Below are positions 44,860-54,387 of a DNA stretch of 64,000 nt, one piece after another (within the stretch, counting starts at the first letter, position 1; every line of letters starts with the position of its first letter). Made by a program: the position numbers and the translations under genes. Location of the stretch: positions 58,844-122,843 of the forward strand of contig JACQDX010000132.1 of NCBI GenBank assembly GCA_016200895.1. The letters run 5' to 3'. Source of the stretch: Burkholderiales bacterium. GTDB lineage: Bacteria; Pseudomonadota; Gammaproteobacteria; Burkholderiales; Burkholderiaceae_D. The notes beneath the pieces were generated by a model, which saw nothing but the letters and a program-made list of their open reading frames with translations, did no database searches and had not been told where the DNA came from.

Positions 44860-45244
44860 ACATTCTCCGTGATTAATTAGTGTTTTTATGACAAATTCCT
44901 TAGCCTCAAGCCCTAAGTGATCAAGAGCTGACCGGATCAATCACATCACTTGCTCATGTGAAGCATTTTGTCCGTTTTGGCAGTGGCAGTCAGTAGAAAA
45001 CAGCCAGCTTTGAGTGTCAATACAGAAGTAATCAAGAAGCTGATCGAAGTCGCAATAGTCAGCATGATGATTGAAATTTTCAAGGCCAGATTAATGTGGA
45101 GGTAAATAATCAATTATTTGATCAATATATGATTGACGTCCGATTTTTAAGTGATTAGTCTCGCCATATGCCAGCAAATATTACGAATTAATGACTGGTG
45201 CATGCCGCAATAAAGATAATAAACGGCAACAGACGGAGACAAAA
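44860..45244. promoter_or_regulatory. Divergent rhamnose control region
   Basis: This 385-base gap separates rhaDE (minus) from the DeoR regulator (plus). It holds inverted heptamers AAGTGAT (44915-44921) and ATCACTT (44945-44951), a further AAGTGAT in TTTTAAGTGAT (45145-45155), the palindrome AAATAAT-CA-ATTATTT (45104-45119), TTGATCAA (45118-45125) and TGATTGA (45130-45136). The clustering suggests operator sites for the adjacent DeoR protein. Two further AAGTGAT copies lie before the second TonB receptor. The operator role is inferred. Confidence 0.5.
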
Positions 45245-46108
45245 ATGGTAAATCACAAACGTCGTAAGCGTTTGCTGAAATTGCTCGCCGAGCATAATTC
45301 AGCAACCGTCCAGCAGTTGGTTGTCTGGCTGAGCGCATCCCCGGCGACAGTCCGGCGCGATATCAGCTGGCTTGCAGCCCGTAATCTGCTCACCCGCACA
45401 CGTGGCGGCGCAGAAAACCTGCAACAGGTAAAGCGCTCAATTGCGCTCACCAGCGAAACCTTCCAGAACAACATCAAATGCTATGCCGACAGAAAGCGGG
45501 CAATCGCACGCTATGCGGCAAACATGTGTAGCGATGGCGAAACCATCATCATCAATGGCGGCACGACGACCTTCATGATGGCTGAGTTCCTGGTTGATAA
45601 AAAGCTCAAGATACTGACAAATTCTTTCATGATGGCAGAACGCCTGCTGGTCTCCAGTGAAAATGAAATCATCGTACCTGGTGGCCGCGTCTACCGCGAA
45701 CAAAATGTCATTCTCAGTCCATTTGATAACGACATCACTCAACATCATTATGCTGGCAAGATGTTCATGAGCGTTTATGGTCTGTCGTTGCTGGGCCTGA
45801 TGGAAGTTGACCCACTCCTGATACAGGCTGAAAAACGTTTGATCAGCCAGGCGGAAGAATTGATCGTTTTGGCAGACAGCTCAAAATTCGCCAAGAAAGC
45901 CGGACTCATACTATGCGGCCTGAATCGCGTATCTTGCCTCATCACTGATCATTACGCATCTGACTCAGCCGTACAATTGCTTGAGCAGTCTGGTGTCAAG
46001 GTCATTACCGTGGCACCAGAAGAATTACCCGCAAAAGACATATTAAATAAATTTACAAATGCTTATGACGCCGAGTCTGCAAGCATGTTCCAGACGGAGA
46101 CAGTTTGA
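45245..46108 (+). CDS. DeoR-family transcriptional regulator of rhamnose genes
   Basis: This is a 287-residue DeoR protein. The N-terminal winged helix-turn-helix covers residues 1-55 (RRKRLLKLLAEHN, SASPATVRRDISWLAARNLL, TRTRGGAE); the sugar-phosphate-binding DeoRC domain follows (ETIIINGGTTTFMMAEFL, IIVPGGRVYRE, LADSSKFAKK). GGAG precedes the ATG at 45245. Its gene starts the plus-strand rhamnose uptake operon and overlaps the next start by one base (TGATG). In rhizobia the corresponding rhaR encodes a repressor relieved by a rhamnose metabolite; I assume the same here. Confidence 0.9.
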   Translation: MVNHKRRKRLLKLLAEHNSATVQQLVVWLSASPATVRRDISWLAARNLLTRTRGGAENLQQVKRSIALTSETFQNNIKCYADRKRAIARYAANMCSDGETIIINGGTTTFMMAEFLVDKKLKILTNSFMMAERLLVSSENEIIVPGGRVYREQNVILSPFDNDITQHHYAGKMFMSVYGLSLLGLMEVDPLLIQAEKRLISQAEELIVLADSSKFAKKAGLILCGLNRVSCLITDHYASDSAVQLLEQSGVKVITVAPEELPAKDILNKFTNAYDAESASMFQTETV

Positions 46109-47112
46109 TGAAAAGAAGAAAAGTACTACTGGCAGCAATTGCATTGAGCATGCTGGGTGCATTGCAGGGTTGTGATCAAAAATCAGACAAAACAAAAATT
46201 GCCATCGTTGTTAAAAATCTGGGTAATGGTTTTTTTGATGCTGCACATGAAGGTGCCAAAGAAGCGGCCAAACAAATCGGCAATGTAGAAATTATTTATA
46301 CAGGCCCGACCACACCCAGTGCTGAAGGCCAGATAGAAATCATCAACTCGCTGATCAGTCAAAAGGTCAATGCCATTGCCATTTCAGCAAATGATGCCAA
46401 TGCGCTGGTACCGATCACCAAAAAAGCCATGCAACGCGGCATCAAGGTCATCTCTTTCGATAGCGGGATCGCGCCAGAAGGCCGGTTGATGCAGCTCAAT
46501 CCATCCAATGCAGAATTGATAGGTATCAAGCAATTGGAAATGGCATCCAATGCGACTGGTGGCAAGGGTGAAATCGCCATCTTGTCTGCATCCGCCCAGG
46601 CGACAAACCAGAACATCTGGATCAACGTCATGAAAAAAGGTCTGGAAAAACCTGAGTTTGCCGGCCTCAAACTGGTGGCAACTGTGTATGGTGATGACCA
46701 GTCTGATAAAAGTTACCGCGAAGCGATAGGCCTGTTGCGCAGCAATCCAAATCTGAAAGTCATTATTTCCCCTTCCACTGTTGGTATCAACGCTGCCAGC
46801 AAGGCTGTCGTAGATGAAAAACTGGTTGGCAAGGTATTCGTTACCGGTTTGGGCTTGCCATCAGAAATGGCGGGACACGTCAAAAGCGGTGCCGTCAAGG
46901 AATTCGCCATCTGGAATCCTATTGATCTTGGTTATGCTGCGACTTATATCGCCAATGAATTTGTCAAAGGGAACCCAAATGCCAAGGCAGGTGGCAGTTT
47001 TACCATAGGCCGCATGGGTACAATTGCGATTGATGCCAATGGTGAGGCGGCGATGGCCCCGCCGTTTACTTATAACAAAGAGAATGTGGAGCAATTCTCC
47101 AAGATATTTTAA
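46108..47112 (+). CDS. rhaS: Rhamnose ABC transporter substrate-binding lipoprotein
   Basis: This is a 334-residue type I periplasmic binding protein of the RhaS group. It has a lipoprotein signal ending GALQGC, then IAIVVKNLGNGFFDAAHEGA, TTPSAEGQIEIINSLISQ, AISANDANALVPI and VISFDSGIAPEGRL. A lipid anchor is seen directly in the lipobox and would tie the protein to the inner membrane near its permeases. The ATG overlaps the DeoR stop (TGATG). It captures L-rhamnose for RhaT, RhaP and RhaQ encoded downstream; the 165 bases that follow before rhaT contain no gene. Confidence 0.92.
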   Translation: MKRRKVLLAAIALSMLGALQGCDQKSDKTKIAIVVKNLGNGFFDAAHEGAKEAAKQIGNVEIIYTGPTTPSAEGQIEIINSLISQKVNAIAISANDANALVPITKKAMQRGIKVISFDSGIAPEGRLMQLNPSNAELIGIKQLEMASNATGGKGEIAILSASAQATNQNIWINVMKKGLEKPEFAGLKLVATVYGDDQSDKSYREAIGLLRSNPNLKVIISPSTVGINAASKAVVDEKLVGKVFVTGLGLPSEMAGHVKSGAVKEFAIWNPIDLGYAATYIANEFVKGNPNAKAGGSFTIGRMGTIAIDANGEAAMAPPFTYNKENVEQFSKIF

Positions 47113-47277
47113 GTAAAGATACACAATTTCAGTATCGGCCCGTGATTCACTTCAACGGGCCGTCTGCAAATAGAAATCAGTTGCTTGTAAAAATCTTTAC
47201 CTGCAGTACATGCTTGCGCTTGTTATTTTTGGTGCAGACAGCTGACTTCTTTTCTATTACCGCCTTGCCTTATATTA

Positions 47278-48858
47278 ATGACGTTAATGACGAACGAGCA
47301 CAATCCGTTTCCCATCACCCCGGACGGTTCACCGGCTGCACCTATCCTGGCATTGACCGGTATTTGCAAACGCTTCCAGGGCATCATTGCATTACACGAA
47401 GTTGCACTCAATGTACGTGCAGGCGAAGTCATGGCACTGATAGGCGAAAACGGTGCAGGTAAATCCACTTTAGTAAAAACGCTGACTGGCATTTATCAGC
47501 CGGATAGTGGCAGCATACATATCGCTGGCAAGCAAGTTCTCTTCGCCAATCCACAAGATGCCATGTTGGCAGGTGTTACTGCTGTTCATCAGGAAACCGT
47601 CATGTTTGACGAATTGACGGTGGCAGAAAATATTTTCATAGGCCGCCAGCCCATGCACGGTTTTCCGGCACGGGTAGACTGGGCATTGATGGAAACGCAG
47701 TCTGAAAGACTGTTTGCCAGACTGGAAGTGTCGCTGCCGGTACGCGCCAAGGTCAAGGAGCTGAGTGTGGCTCAGCGTCACTTTGTCGAAATTGCCCGCG
47801 CCCTGTCGCAAGATGCACGCGTGGTTATCATGGATGAGCCGACCGCATCCCTTTCACAGCGGGAAATTCAAGAGTTGTACCGCATCATCAGGCAATTGCG
47901 CGCCGCCGGAACAGCAGTGATTTTCATCTCACACAAGTTTGATGAAATCTATGCCGTGGCTGATCGCTACACCGTTTTACGTGACGGCCATTTTGTTGCC
48001 GAAGGCGCACTGGCTGATATCTCGGAACCGGATCTTGTATCTCTCATGGTGGGACGTTCCATCCATCAAACCTTCCCCAAGCAAGACGTCGTCATAGGTG
48101 ACACCCTGCTTGAAGTAAAAGATTTTTGTCATCCTACCGAGTTTGACAATGTCAGTTTTTCTTTACGCAAGGGGGAAATCCTGGGTTTTTATGGCCTGGT
48201 GGGTGCGGGCCGGTCAGAAGTCATGCAAGCCCTGTTTGGGCTCAGCAGTGGTGTCAGAGGCAGTGTAAGCCTGGAAGGCAAGGTGCTTGCCATCAAATCT
48301 GCCAAAGATGCGATAGCCCATGGTATAGCCTATGTACCGGAAGACCGGCAACATCAAGGCGGCCATCTGACCATGTCGGTGCAGCAAAATATCACCTTGC
48401 CTATTCTTGACCGCATCGGTTTTCTGCTGGGCAGGCGGCGAAGTGAAGAAGCGTCAATTTCAAGACACTACAGTGAGCAGCTAGAGCTGAAAGCTAGTCA
48501 CCTGACACAACTCATCGCCGAGCTGTCAGGTGGCAACCAGCAAAAAGTCATCCTGGGCAAGTGGCTGGCAACCAAACCCAAGGTCATCATCCTGGACGAA
48601 CCAACCAAGGGTATTGATATTGGTTCCAAGGCTGCGGTGCATCGCTTCATCAGTGAACTGGTTTCAACCGGATTATCAGTCATTCTGGTGTCATCCGAAT
48701 TGCCGGAAGTACTGGGTATGTCTGATCGCGTTATCGTCATGCATCAGGGACATATCAAAAAAATATTTGACAGGGCACATGCCACGCCAGAAGGCGTCGT
48801 CGCTGCAGCATCTGGCAGCGACGTATCAGTAGTGGAATTGGCAGAGGATATAGCATGA
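47278..48858 (+). CDS. rhaT: Rhamnose ABC transporter ATP-binding protein
   Basis: This is a 526-residue double ATPase of the ribose/rhamnose importer type. First half: Walker [31 protein letters not shown] as Walker B; second half: GLVGAGRSEVMQALFGLS, signature [15 protein letters not shown] and IILDEPTKGIDIGSK. Two ATG codons lie at 47278 and 47287 without a clear ribosome site. The stop overlaps the rhaP start (ATGA). Name and role follow family and the operon order S-T-P-Q-K; this RhaT is an ABC ATPase and is not the E. coli RhaT symporter. Confidence 0.93.
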   Translation: MTLMTNEHNPFPITPDGSPAAPILALTGICKRFQGIIALHEVALNVRAGEVMALIGENGAGKSTLVKTLTGIYQPDSGSIHIAGKQVLFANPQDAMLAGVTAVHQETVMFDELTVAENIFIGRQPMHGFPARVDWALMETQSERLFARLEVSLPVRAKVKELSVAQRHFVEIARALSQDARVVIMDEPTASLSQREIQELYRIIRQLRAAGTAVIFISHKFDEIYAVADRYTVLRDGHFVAEGALADISEPDLVSLMVGRSIHQTFPKQDVVIGDTLLEVKDFCHPTEFDNVSFSLRKGEILGFYGLVGAGRSEVMQALFGLSSGVRGSVSLEGKVLAIKSAKDAIAHGIAYVPEDRQHQGGHLTMSVQQNITLPILDRIGFLLGRRRSEEASISRHYSEQLELKASHLTQLIAELSGGNQQKVILGKWLATKPKVIILDEPTKGIDIGSKAAVHRFISELVSTGLSVILVSSELPEVLGMSDRVIVMHQGHIKKIFDRAHATPEGVVAAASGSDVSVVELAEDIA

Positions 48859-49862
48859 AGCACTTGAAATATTTACAGCAAAGAGAAGTATTGCTGGGAT
48901 TGATGATCGTTTTTCTGATAGGCCTGGTTGGCGTACGTGCACCTGTTTTTCTCGGCGTATCCAGCCTGTCTAATCTGCTAACTGACAGCACCCTGTTGAT
49001 CATGCTTGCCGTGACCCAGATGTTTGTCATCATTACACGCGGTATTGATTTATCAGTGGCATCCAATCTGGCACTGTCAGGCATGATGTCTGCCTTGCTG
49101 GCTTCCAAATTCCCTGACCTGCCTCTGTTGCTGATTATATTGGTGGCAATGGCCATAGGTCTTGGTCTGGGTCTGATCAATGGCTACCTGATCGGCTATC
49201 TTGGCTTGCCACCCATCGTTGTAACGCTGGGCACCATGAGTGTTTACCGCGGCCTGGTATTTGTATTGTCTGGTGGTGCCTGGGTATCGTCGCACCAGAT
49301 GTCTGCCGCCTTCATCGCCTTTCCGCTCAGCCAGTTACTGGGGATTACGCATCTGGTCTGGATTGCCGCCATCGTTGTTGCCATGATGTGGTATCTCGCC
49401 CGTTATACGCATTTTGGCAGGGACTTGTATGCTATTGGCAATCAACCGAATGCTGCCACCTACATAGGTATCCCTACCCCGCGCCGCCTGTTCTGGACGT
49501 ATGGCTTGTCGGGGTTGATGGCTGGCTTGTGTGGTTATCTGTGGGTGGCGCGTTACGCGGTAGCTTATACGGAAATTGCCTATGGCTTCGAATTTACCGT
49601 CATTGCAGCCTGTGTCATTGGCGGCATCAACATTGCAGGTGGTGCAGGTACAGTATCTGGGGCCGTACTGGGCTCGCTGTTTTTGGCAGTCATCAATAAC
49701 GCCTTGCCTATCATGAAGATTTCTCCGTTCTGGCAAAGCGCGCTGACCGGCGTTGTGATACTTACCGCAGTCATGATCAATGCGCGGAGCAATAAAAAAA
49801 GCAGCCGCCAAATTTTGCCTTTGCAACTGCTGCAAAAAAATGCAATCAGGAGCAGTACGTGA
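48855..49862 (+). CDS. rhaP: Rhamnose ABC transporter permease
   Basis: This is a 335-residue BPD_transp_2 permease with about eight to ten membrane segments. The conserved stretch ITRGIDLSVASNLALSGMM lies near residues 55-75 and the exporter-side NIAGGAGTVSGAVLGSLF near 265. It forms the inner-membrane channel for rhamnose together with RhaQ. Both ends overlap its neighbours by four bases (ATGA at the start, GTGA at the end), so RhaT, RhaP and RhaQ are coupled in translation. Confidence 0.92.
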   Translation: MKHLKYLQQREVLLGLMIVFLIGLVGVRAPVFLGVSSLSNLLTDSTLLIMLAVTQMFVIITRGIDLSVASNLALSGMMSALLASKFPDLPLLLIILVAMAIGLGLGLINGYLIGYLGLPPIVVTLGTMSVYRGLVFVLSGGAWVSSHQMSAAFIAFPLSQLLGITHLVWIAAIVVAMMWYLARYTHFGRDLYAIGNQPNAATYIGIPTPRRLFWTYGLSGLMAGLCGYLWVARYAVAYTEIAYGFEFTVIAACVIGGINIAGGAGTVSGAVLGSLFLAVINNALPIMKISPFWQSALTGVVILTAVMINARSNKKSSRQILPLQLLQKNAIRSST

Positions 49863-50875
49863 ACACAACTACCATGACACCATCAAACAACAGCTCACGC
49901 TACACCATACGCGATCGCGAAGATTTTCAGTTAAAGAAAATCTTCTCTCATTGGGAAACCTTGCTGGCCATGTTGTTTGTCGCAGCGTTCATTGTCAATA
50001 GTCTGGTATTGCCGAATTTTTTTGACTTGCACAATCTGGCTGACGGCACTTTCAACTTCAGTGAAAAAGCATTGATCGCCTTGCCCATGGCTTTATTAAT
50101 TATCTGCCGCGAAATTGATATTTCTGTATCCGGCATATTGGCATTGTGTTCCGTTGCCATGGGGCTGGCTAATTCACACGGCTTCCCAGCTTACACTTTA
50201 TTGTTCATCGCCATATTTACTGGTGCAGCCTGTGGTAGTTTAAATGGCTTGCTGGTGACTCGCTTTGCCCTGCCTTCCATCGTCGTGACGATAGGCAGCG
50301 TGTCACTGTTTCGCGGTCTGGCCAGCGTGGTTCTTGGCGACCAGGCATTTACTTCATATCCGCAATTATTAATCGACTGGGGCCAAGGTTACTTCTTTGA
50401 TCTTATTCCCAGACAGTTCATCGTCCTGCTGATCTTCGTCGTACTATTCGCGATTTTGTTGCATGCAACCAGTTGGGGACGCCGTATATATGCTATTGGC
50501 AACAACCCTGTTGCTGCCAGGTTTTCTGGTGTGGCAGTCGATAAATACCGCTTCATGCTTTTCACGTTAACCGGTGCCATGGCTGGCCTGGCTGCATTTT
50601 TCCTGACAGGACGTATCGGTAGTACTCGCCCGAATATTGCCACGGGATGGGAGCTGGAAATCATTACCATGGTGATTTTAGGTGGTGTCAGTATCGCTGG
50701 TGGCGCTGGAACAATTATCGGCGTGTTCCTCGCTGTATTGACTTTGGGCATCGTCAATTACGGTATGGCTTTGGCAAATATTCCTGGCATTATCATGACC
50801 ATCATAGTCGGTATCCTGTTGCTGATCACCATTGCCCTGCCTCGTCTGATGAATCGTAAGAAACAAAGAAAATAA
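49859..50875 (+). CDS. rhaQ: Rhamnose ABC transporter permease, second subunit
   Basis: This is a 338-residue permease paralogous to RhaP. ICREIDISVSGILALCSVAMG and VSIAGGAGTIIGVFLAVLTL are the family stretches. Start is a GTG at 49859 with AGGAG about six bases upstream, giving MNTTTMTPSNNSS; an ATG at 49874 is an alternative. It overlaps the rhaP stop and lies 17 bases before the kinase gene. It forms the hetero- or homodimeric membrane channel with RhaP. Confidence 0.92.
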   Translation: MNTTTMTPSNNSSRYTIRDREDFQLKKIFSHWETLLAMLFVAAFIVNSLVLPNFFDLHNLADGTFNFSEKALIALPMALLIICREIDISVSGILALCSVAMGLANSHGFPAYTLLFIAIFTGAACGSLNGLLVTRFALPSIVVTIGSVSLFRGLASVVLGDQAFTSYPQLLIDWGQGYFFDLIPRQFIVLLIFVVLFAILLHATSWGRRIYAIGNNPVAARFSGVAVDKYRFMLFTLTGAMAGLAAFFLTGRIGSTRPNIATGWELEIITMVILGGVSIAGGAGTIIGVFLAVLTLGIVNYGMALANIPGIIMTIIVGILLLITIALPRLMNRKKQRK

Positions 50876-50892
50876 TCAGTAGAGAAAATAAT

Positions 50893-52296
50893 ATGCCCGG
50901 CAGCGATAAAGAACAAATAAAGCAAGATGCGAGTATCGTCCTTGATATAGGCAAGACCAATGTAAAGCTCAGCTTGCTGGATGCGCAGGCAAATACTTTG
51001 GCCGAGCAACGCTGCCCTAATAACATCGTCCAGGATGGTATCTATCCACATCATGATACCGACAGAATATGGTCATGGATGCTGCATGTGTTTAGTGAGT
51101 TTTCCCGTATTGCCAAGGTGTCAGCAATCATCCCTGTGACCCATGGTGCGACTGCTGCGCTAGTGAACGACAAGGGTCTGGTTTTACCAATTCTGGACTA
51201 TGAATCAGAATTTCCTGAGCAAGATAATAGTCAATATCAGCCGCTGCGCCCACCATATCAGCAAAGCTATTCCCCTGATTTGCCCGCGGGTCTCAATCTG
51301 GGTCGTCAACTGGCCTGGCTGCAAAATAACTATCCACATGAGTTTGCCAAAGCCTCACATATACTGATGTATCCACAGTATTGGGCGTGGCGCTTATCTG
51401 GTATTGCTGCAACAGAAGTCAGCTCACTAGGCTGCCATACTGATTTGTGGAATACCAGGCAGCAGAAATATTCTTCTTTGGTGGATAAAAAGGGATGGGC
51501 TTCACTTTTCCCACCCATGCAAAAAGCTTGGTCCAGGCTGGCAACAATACGCCCCACATTGGCGATGGAAACCGGTTTGCCAGCAGAGTGTCGAATAGTA
51601 TGCGGCATCCATGACAGCAATGCATCTCTGCTACGTCATCTACAAAATGCAGACAAAACAAAAAATCGTACCGTACTGTCAACCGGCACCTGGATGATCG
51701 CAGCCGTCTTGGGTGCAGATCAGGGACGACTGGACGAGCATGCAGACATGCTGGCCAATACCAATGTACTGGGTGAAGCAGTTTCTTGCATGCGCTTTAT
51801 GGGCGGGCGCGAGTTTGCAACTTTGGCAGGCCAGAAACCTGTGACCTGCACGCCATATGATATCGAAAAACTGATTAGCCAAAATACCTTTGCCCTGCCT
51901 TGCTTTGCCGAATCAGGCGGCCCGTTTTCAGGACAGTTGGCCAGAATATCAGGACAAGCGCCAGAAAACATGCAGGAAAGATATGCACTCGCCACTCTGT
52001 ATTGTGTACTCATGACTGATTATTGCCTGGAAAAACTGGGATCTGAAGGAGATATCATTATGGAGGGAAGTTTCACTAATAACCCCTTCCTGGCCGCATT
52101 GCTGGCCAGCTTGCGGCCACAGCAAAACATCATGCTGTCAAATGACACCAGCGGCACCACTTACGGGGCCTGGATGCTGCATCACTGGGAACAATTGCCA
52201 GATTTAAATGAGCAAGTAGATACAGTGAGTAAACTGGAACTGCCTGGATTGCTCGCATATAAAGCAAAGTGGCGCGAACTGGTCATGTCAAGATAA
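50893..52296 (+). CDS. rhaK: FGGY-family kinase, likely L-rhamnulokinase
   Basis: This is a 467-residue FGGY kinase. The N-terminal lobe begins IVLDIGKTNVKLSLLD (phosphate loop), has VTHGATAALVNDKG and GIHDSNASLLRHL with the catalytic Asp, and the C-terminal lobe has STGTWMIA and GSFTNNPFLAALLASL for ATP binding. It would phosphorylate L-rhamnulose to the 1-phosphate for the aldolase. It is last in the operon after rhaQ. The kinase lacks close similarity to E. coli RhaB and fits the RhaK type of rhizobia, in which transport also depends on the kinase. A stable terminator hairpin follows. Confidence 0.87.
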   Translation: MPGSDKEQIKQDASIVLDIGKTNVKLSLLDAQANTLAEQRCPNNIVQDGIYPHHDTDRIWSWMLHVFSEFSRIAKVSAIIPVTHGATAALVNDKGLVLPILDYESEFPEQDNSQYQPLRPPYQQSYSPDLPAGLNLGRQLAWLQNNYPHEFAKASHILMYPQYWAWRLSGIAATEVSSLGCHTDLWNTRQQKYSSLVDKKGWASLFPPMQKAWSRLATIRPTLAMETGLPAECRIVCGIHDSNASLLRHLQNADKTKNRTVLSTGTWMIAAVLGADQGRLDEHADMLANTNVLGEAVSCMRFMGGREFATLAGQKPVTCTPYDIEKLISQNTFALPCFAESGGPFSGQLARISGQAPENMQERYALATLYCVLMTDYCLEKLGSEGDIIMEGSFTNNPFLAALLASLRPQQNIMLSNDTSGTTYGAWMLHHWEQLPDLNEQVDTVSKLELPGLLAYKAKWRELVMSR

Positions 52297-52322
52297 ATCT
52301 CTATCGATTTCTGCAACTCATT

Positions 52323-52362
52323 AATGCAAATGGGAGTCTGTCAACAGGCTCCCATTTGCATT
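52323..52362. terminator. Strong bidirectional hairpin between rhaK and double GH43
   Basis: An 18-base arm AATGCAAATGGGAGTCTG, the tetraloop TCAA and a complementary 18-base arm with a single G-T pair. It lies between convergent stops (52296 and 52373). T runs are short on both strands, but the stem is very stable. Confidence 0.8.
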
Positions 52363-52372
52363 TGTTCAGAAA

Positions 52373-54355
52373 CTATTCGTTTGATAAACGAATATAAACA
52401 GGTGCATCGCGATCAACCTGCAAGCCCTGCTCCGTCAGCAATAACTCAACTACCTGCAAGGAGCTGCGTCTCTGTTCCTTACCATCTTTTTTCTGATCTG
52501 CTCCACGTTTTCCTGGATGGGTAAAATAAAATAAAAATGCCCTGTCACCATTCACGACAACATCAGGATGCCCGCCGATGACGCGATCATCTTCACCATG
52601 CCCTGGCATTTCAAGCAAATTGACACCCACCTGGCGCTTCCAGATCAGTAAGTCATCTGAATGATAAGCGGCCAGCCCGCGCCACACATCGGTAATCATC
52701 CACCATTGCTCTTTCCAGCGAAAAACTTTCGGCCCTTCCCCACTTTGATCGCCAACGGCCTTGCCTTTGTCTGTCCATTTTTCCAGGTCAACACTGTCAG
52801 CATAATAAATGGATTTTTTGTCCACTTCATTGTTGTACCACATGCGATATCCACCTTCTGGCAAACGCAGCACCGTTGCATCAATCACCCTTTCAGAAGC
52901 AAGTTGCAATATCCTGGCATTACGCCAGTGACGTAAATCCTGGCTGCGCAGATGCACCATATGGCGAGGATGCTTCCAGTCACTAAAGATGCCAGGCACC
53001 ACGGTCAGGAACATGTGATAGCTGCCATCATCAGCCCAGATGATATCCGGCGCCCAATGAGTAGACTCAACCCCGCCCATGGATGGCGGCAACTCTATGT
53101 CTGCCTCACCTATGTAATGCCAGTTGGCACCTTCGTCATCAGATTCAGCTATGCCTATGCGTGTCCCGTGTACCCAGGCGACACCAGATGCATCGGCAGC
53201 ATTTGCCCGCCGGTTGGTGTAAAACATCCACCATTTCCCCAGTGCGGTATTGCGCACCAGCACAGGATCTGCAGCACCATCCATGATAGGGTCTCTGAAC
53301 AAAGGCTTGGCGGCCAACTTGCCCTGATTAATCATGGGCGCACCAGGTTGGCCAAAATCCGGTGTGCCGTCCGTGTTCCAGCTGAATGTATGTGCACGAA
53401 CATGTCTGTTCGGGTCATTCAACGCATTATCCTTGATCTCACGGTAATCACGTGCGTGATACACCAGCACATCTGTCTTGCCATCTACAGTAGTCGTGAA
53501 GGAATTATGCCCTGGTCCATATTGATTACTTGCGGTATTGCTCTTGAATACAGGTTGCGCAGATTTGCTCCATACCTTCGCATCAAGCAGGTTTGCGTTT
53601 ACCGGTGCCGTCAATAAACCCATGCAATAGTTTTCATCAGTAGCGCTGGCGGAATAGGAGATAAATATACGATCATTCCTGATCAATACCGCTGGCGCTT
53701 CATTGACTTCGTATTTACGCTTCTCCCAATCATAATCGGGGCGCGACAATAAAGTGGCAGGCCCAGTGATGGACAAAGGGGTATCCATTTTCGCCAGATA
53801 GATATTGGTATTCTTTTTATCCGGCGTAGGGTCACGTTGCGTCCACACCAGATAACGCTGGCCAGCATGGGAAAACGTCGTCGCGTCCAGAGCAAATGAT
53901 TCCCACCCTGTCTTGATCTGACCTCGCTCTATCCACTCTCCTTCAAGAGGATTGACCGCACTGCTTTCCAGTGCATACAGGCGTATATCCCAAATAGCAT
54001 CCACCCTGCCAGCAGTAAAATACAAATACCACTTCCCATCAATAAAATGCAATTCTGGGGCCCAGATATGATGGCTCATAGGGCCGCTGGCATGTTTGCG
54101 CCAGATGACTTTGGTATCTGCAGTACCAAGTTCATTGATGCTGCGTGCGCGCCTCAACTCAATACGATCATATTCTGGCGCTGTAGCAGTAAAGTAATAA
54201 TAGCCATCTGTGTGTAAAAATATTTGCGGATCTGCCCGATTCTTCACTAAAGGATTATTAAAGACAGGCTGGGCAGACAGGGCGCTACCAACAGACATTA
54301 ACACTATCCATATCAGGCTAAGGATGGCGATCCGGAACTTTGCATGTGAAATCAT
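52373..54355 (-). CDS. Exported protein with two tandem GH43-type domains
   Basis: This is a 660-residue protein with signal peptide (IAILSLIWIVLMSVGSALSAQ). The N-terminal domain (about 30-335) has ADPQIFLHTDGYYYF, ALDATTFSHAGQRYLVW and NEAPAVLIRNDRIFISY for base Asp, second Asp and acid Glu and is very like the cytosolic GH43 at 23394. The second domain (about 350-655) has GAADPVLVRNTALGKWW, THWAPDIIWADDGSYHMF, VIDATVLRLPEGGYRMWY and GEGPKVFRWKEQWW, another complete-looking set. Two active propellers in one chain could attack two linkages of arabinan side chains. It follows the second TonB receptor after a terminator, so expression may need read-through or a promoter inside it. Confidence 0.85.
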   Translation of the reverse strand: MISHAKFRIAILSLIWIVLMSVGSALSAQPVFNNPLVKNRADPQIFLHTDGYYYFTATAPEYDRIELRRARSINELGTADTKVIWRKHASGPMSHHIWAPELHFIDGKWYLYFTAGRVDAIWDIRLYALESSAVNPLEGEWIERGQIKTGWESFALDATTFSHAGQRYLVWTQRDPTPDKKNTNIYLAKMDTPLSITGPATLLSRPDYDWEKRKYEVNEAPAVLIRNDRIFISYSASATDENYCMGLLTAPVNANLLDAKVWSKSAQPVFKSNTASNQYGPGHNSFTTTVDGKTDVLVYHARDYREIKDNALNDPNRHVRAHTFSWNTDGTPDFGQPGAPMINQGKLAAKPLFRDPIMDGAADPVLVRNTALGKWWMFYTNRRANAADASGVAWVHGTRIGIAESDDEGANWHYIGEADIELPPSMGGVESTHWAPDIIWADDGSYHMFLTVVPGIFSDWKHPRHMVHLRSQDLRHWRNARILQLASERVIDATVLRLPEGGYRMWYNNEVDKKSIYYADSVDLEKWTDKGKAVGDQSGEGPKVFRWKEQWWMITDVWRGLAAYHSDDLLIWKRQVGVNLLEMPGHGEDDRVIGGHPDVVVNGDRAFLFYFTHPGKRGADQKKDGKEQRRSSLQVVELLLTEQGLQVDRDAPVYIRLSNE

Positions 54356-54387
54356 AAGGAATAGTTTAAAAAATAATAGCGTGCAAT

